DNA of 64,000 bases from Amoeboaphelidium protococcarum (lineage: Eukaryota > Aphelidiomycota > Aphelidea), in contig JALECJ010000257.1 in assembly GCA_023515745.1 (NCBI GenBank), positions 312,687-376,686 of the forward strand, given 5' to 3'. Within the stretch, counting starts at the first letter, position 1. Each line of letters starts with the position of its first letter. This document shows, piece by piece, positions 60,833 to 64,000 of this stretch. A model generated the notes under the pieces. That model worked only from the letters and a program-made list of their open reading frames with translations. It made no database searches and was not told the origin of the DNA. The position numbers and the translations under genes were made by a program.

Positions 60833-61917
60833 TCATTGTTATCGAATACGTTACTGCTTCTTTTATTGCTGTTGCACAAAATAACGCTTGCCCATCTCGT
60901 AAGTCACGATCATTATGGCACATGATGGAGCAACTTTCAAAACTCTAGGACCACTGCCAGTCATTAATCCACTCCACCCTTCAGTTCGATATATATCTCG
61001 CAATATCGGTATCATGCGCGATCTTCCTTCCCCATTGTGCATCTACCGCCTAGTCTTTACCACATCAAACGGTGTTGTGATATAAGCCGCTACAGAGCCA
61101 CTCGCAGCGCCCGCAACAAAGTCTGCCATAACTTATTTGTATTCAGAGCCAGGATCATCATAGTTCAACTAGTACCGCTGCTTTAAATCTGATCTAATGC
61201 TCTCATACCCATACCAATACAGTGCTGAAAACGGAACATCACGCCACAATGTCGGTGACAGACCACGCCAAAGAGACAGCCGTCCCTGCGAGCGGACCAT
61301 TTATTTAATCTCATCAGTGATCTCAGCTAATGAGGACGTAGAATGACCACTTTACTATATCCGCGTCCTAAATAATTCCAATGGAGATATACAAACCGCG
61401 GCGACACTACGCGAAAATGAACCGGCCATCAGAGGAGTATATTATTATAGCGACGCATCCAGGCGCGCATTCATCAAATCTCGACAATTCTCATAGCCAA
61501 CCATATAGATTACAGTGGCAGGTATCCCCATTAAGAGTGTCGCACCAAGTCCACGCCATAATTTGATGACACCTTCATCTCGCGCAATTTTCGTCATTTG
61601 TTACACGGTGCTAATCTACTATTACAACCGTTACTACTACTACTACTATAACTGAGTGGTCGGCTATTTTACTTCAGATTAGATACTCTACTTTAGCGAT
61701 GACTGTAGCCTAATTCTCACCACATCTAGCGGGTTAACTACACATTCTTAACAATCAGGTAAAATTCCAAAATCTCTATCGGACGTGATGTAATTTTACC
61801 TAACAAGGCAGTGAGACAAGATCCTGCAAGAGCACTTAAAGCTCGCTAGTAATTGGACACGCTATACTACTACTTATGTACATCAGTATGCTAAGATAAT
61901 ACAACTTCCTCCTCCAT
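60833..61917 (-). CDS. MTM1: Mitochondrial carrier of the MTM1/SLC25A39-40 group
   Basis: Exon 1 61800-61917, intron 61738-61799 (62 nt, GTAAAA...TGTGTAG), exon 2 60833-61737, giving 340 residues. Three repeats with NPLDVVRIRLQ, SPLELFRTRIQ and TPFDVVKTRRQ. GLGATLLMGIPATVIYMVGYE and GLSPTLWRDVPFSALYWYGYE match the MTM1/SLC25A39 pattern, whose vertebrate members import glutathione and whose yeast member affects manganese delivery to SOD2. A Gln run of about eight residues, coded by TAG/TAA repeats (GTAGTAGTAG on the coding strand), lies in the loop after the first helix. It ends with a Gln-rich tail. Confidence 0.9.
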
Positions 61918-62322
61918 AAGATTAGACTTTAAGACGTCGATATATTTCAAGACCGATGATAAATAATAAGAAAGCTCCTCATTTGAAAAGAGAAGATAAA
62001 TTGTGGTAAAATCTATGAATCTCGTTTACAGTACCGAAATAAATTACACTTTCTCACTCAAAGAGCTTCTAATAATTGCATACATCTTTCTGGGATATCA
62101 CCTTCTTCAAGCTGCATTAAGAATTCTACTGTTTTGACTGGGTTGATGGCGCGTATAGGACGATGTATAGAAGTAATATGAATTTTGATTGAAGTTTCCG
62201 TTTCGAATTTGAGAAATTACTACCGTATCAAGCCTTTAAATCCTATCTGAAAACATTAAATCTATTTTGCTACATAAAAACCACATGGGGAAAATTTTCG
62301 CTACTAGATTTTCAATAGATCT
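61918..62322. other. Intergenic region
   Basis: 405 bp between the MTM1 start and the convergent-side end of the orphan gene. AT-rich, with no supported frame, RNA or repeat. Confidence 0.45.
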
Positions 62323-63141
62323 TCATTATTGAGATTGATTTCCATCAACTGTTGCTTCTGAATCGACCTGGACATGCTTTAATATTTCGGGACCTTCATC
62401 AATACGTACATTTCGCAATGAATCGACAATCGAATCGGATTCCTCAGGTGGCAAAACAGAGGAACTCGAAGCAGTTTTTTAAACGATTGACTAAATCGGC
62501 TTGGGCTGTGATTGCGTATTTTAAACATCATTTAAGGTAGATATTGAGCCCCTTCGATCTGGCTCATCATCCTGCTGTTCGATCTAATCAGCATAGTCAG
62601 CAATTGCTTTGTCGGTGTCTAGTTTCTCTGGCGTCTGCAGATTAATGTCATTTTGGCCCTCAGATATCAAGGGGCTACCTGGCGGCTGTACCATTTCATC
62701 AATATTGATGTGGTTAATGTTTATTAAATATTGAAACTCTTCCATGATACGTTGGTTGAAATTGGTATCTTCAACAGATCGTGAACTCACACGTAAGTTT
62801 CTTCCAGTCGCATTGATAAAAGCACCACAATAATTAACTCTTGGACCATGCGGTTAGAAGCCATTGGCGAACATGTTAGCAAACGCATCGATATTTTATT
62901 CAGCCAAACGAATGAATACAACAATAAAATTCTTAGTAATATCATGAGAAATTCTCTAGTGCAGAACATACGGCATTGCCTCATGCGCCGTATCCGCCGA
63001 GTCACGCAATTACTCCATGAAGTTATCTACAACAATGTGATTGCGCTCATCTCGAATTTGATTATTCGGAATATAAGCATACGTGATGACCAAATTCATG
63101 TCAGTCGCTACTTCAATGGTTAATGTATGAAATCTATTCAT
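62323..63141 (-). CDS. Orphan 272-residue protein
   Basis: A single frame from ATG 63141 to TGA 62323 with about nine TAR codons. The N-terminal 130 residues look globular: MNRFHTLTIEVATDMNLVIT, NNQIRDERNHIVVDNFMEQL, DITKNFIVVFIRLAEQNID, FANGFQPHGPRVNYCGAFIN. The C-terminal half is disordered, acidic and Gln/Ser/Pro-rich. No signal peptide, membrane helix or known motif. It might be lineage-specific or belong to a mobile element. No neighbour informs function. Confidence 0.6.
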
Positions 63142-63278
63142 ATTAAAATTCTACGTATCAATGAGGTAGAATCAGAAATTATATAAGATGAAAGGATCGC
63201 TTTACAATCATCAATCAATGTGTTTATTTTTAAAATAATTTACATTGATTTACGTCATTTCCATAACAACCGGTTATT

Positions 63279-63351
63279 CTTTGGATTCATCCACATCCAA
63301 AGTATTACCACCGTTTAATTCTTTGGATTTATCCTTTCTTTGGATTTATCC
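63279..63351 (+). repeat. Cluster of CTTTGGATTYATCC repeats
   Basis: Three copies at 63279-63292, 63321-63334 and 63338-63351, with inverted ATCCAAAG words between and after them, so short hairpins can form. Confidence 0.75.
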
Positions 63352-63927
63352 AAAGTATTAAGGCGTATTTTTTTGTCCGCAATTTCACGGGTTCACGTGT
63401 TTTTATTTCGACAGCCAATCATATTGCAGCATTGACTATTGCGTAGATCAAATCGTGGTAGTTGATTGGTTGTTGAATAGTTTTCGTGCATAATTGGCTA
63501 ATGTCATATTCTGTTGCAGCTGATTGGAGCATTTTTTGAAATTTTGATTGTTGAACAGATTTGTCACCCATAGTAAAATAACAGTAGTACGCGGTATCAT
63601 CAGATTGTTCAGCAATATATCAAAGTAAAACGCACGGTAACAAACGGCCATCTCATACTGTGCTTTAAATATCTTCTAATTATTCAGTTTGCAAACTAAT
63701 GAATATCAAAAATTACGTTCAACATTTATTAACAACCTGTAGTTGAATCGATTGAGGTAAGTTTAGCACCGTGAGAAGTCAGTAGCGACCGAAAGAACAC
63801 ATCTTAGTATGATAGTTGTTTGCAGTCTTGGCTTTCTAAAAGAACTTTCATATTATTGTCTTAGACTATGCTGAATCAACTTTGTACTTTAAACAAGCTT
63901 CCTCAAAGCCCAACGCTCACCAAATAT

Positions 63928-63985
63928 TCGTATGCAACAAATCTGCACACGACTATCACTCGAATGCATCAAATCTGCAAACGAC
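63928..63985 (+). repeat. Imperfect tandem repeat, 32-bp period
   Basis: TCGTATGCAACAAATCTGCA at 63928 recurs as TCGAATGCATCAAATCTGCA at 63960, each followed by MACGAC. Two copies visible before the window ends. Confidence 0.75.
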
Positions 63986-64000
63986 TGGTTTCAGGACCTG

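Larger units (their letters stand above)
63142..64000. other. Window-end region with short repeats and partial frames
   Basis: About 860 bp with no confident gene. A 67-residue minus-strand frame (63448-63651, ends in TGA) and a plus-strand frame opening at ATG 63868 and running off the window (MLNQLCTLNKLPQSPTLTK) could be exons of unknown genes. Confidence 0.3.

Overview
Eukaryotic nuclear DNA from a microbial organism that reads UAA and UAG as glutamine and uses only UGA as stop. Conserved genes look shattered under the standard code but become single open frames when TAR is read as Gln, and every CDS resolved here ends in TGA. Genes are tightly packed on both strands. Each has zero to three introns of about 46-85 nt, with GT donors and acceptors that nearly always end TGTAG. 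The contents (mitochondrial Rieske protein and ATP-synthase OSCP, septin, formin, sterol synthesis, peroxisomal enzymes, a Fanzor nuclease, Crinkler-type genes) fit a free-living or parasitic protist. The moderate base composition and gene set argue against a ciliate. A relative of Fungi such as an aphelid is my best guess, but it is only an inference.

Layout. 1-10.9 kb: housekeeping genes, namely the RRB1/GRWD1 tail, SED5 syntaxin, small serine-palmitoyltransferase subunit, Rieske protein, eS12, queuine tRNA-ribosyltransferase, a divergent uS4/eL21 pair, a mitochondrial carrier, a GH5 glycosidase and OSCP. 11.8-23.7 kb: formin, septin, thiolase copy 1, an IGHMBP2-like helicase, a class IV aminotransferase, an unknown divergent gene and a small secreted protein. 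23.9-27.1 kb: an accessory island with a decayed Fanzor fragment facing away from an intact 696-residue Fanzor gene, an RNA-guided TnpB-like nuclease of eukaryotes. 27.3-40.7 kb: an unknown gene, MCM3, thiolase copy 2 (PTS2), a membrane-anchored subtilisin, an unknown gene, a PIN4 parvulin, an SFR2-like GH1 enzyme, a Tic20/DUF4870 membrane protein and a Dpb4-like histone-fold protein. 41.1-45.6 kb: a second accessory island with a PD-(D/E)XK-like gene, a SAP-like small gene, a Crinkler/RHS-type NTPase-nuclease and a retroelement integrase remnant. 45.8-64 kb: peroxisomal Lon (C-terminal SKL), a DUF2306 membrane protein, squalene monooxygenase, an ABCA transporter, a repeat-rich gap, RanGAP, an unknown gene, a RING/B-box/WD40 protein, an MTM1-like carrier and an orphan gene.

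Themes. Peroxisomal metabolism recurs (PTS2 thiolase and PTS1 Lon), and the two thiolases look like a peroxisome/mitochondrion targeting pair whose 3' halves have been homogenised. The strongest candidates for new biology are the Fanzor locus in a UAR-Gln genome, the Crinkler-type nuclease cluster and the thiolase pair. All translations were done by eye. Domain calls rest on motif recognition and no database search was run.
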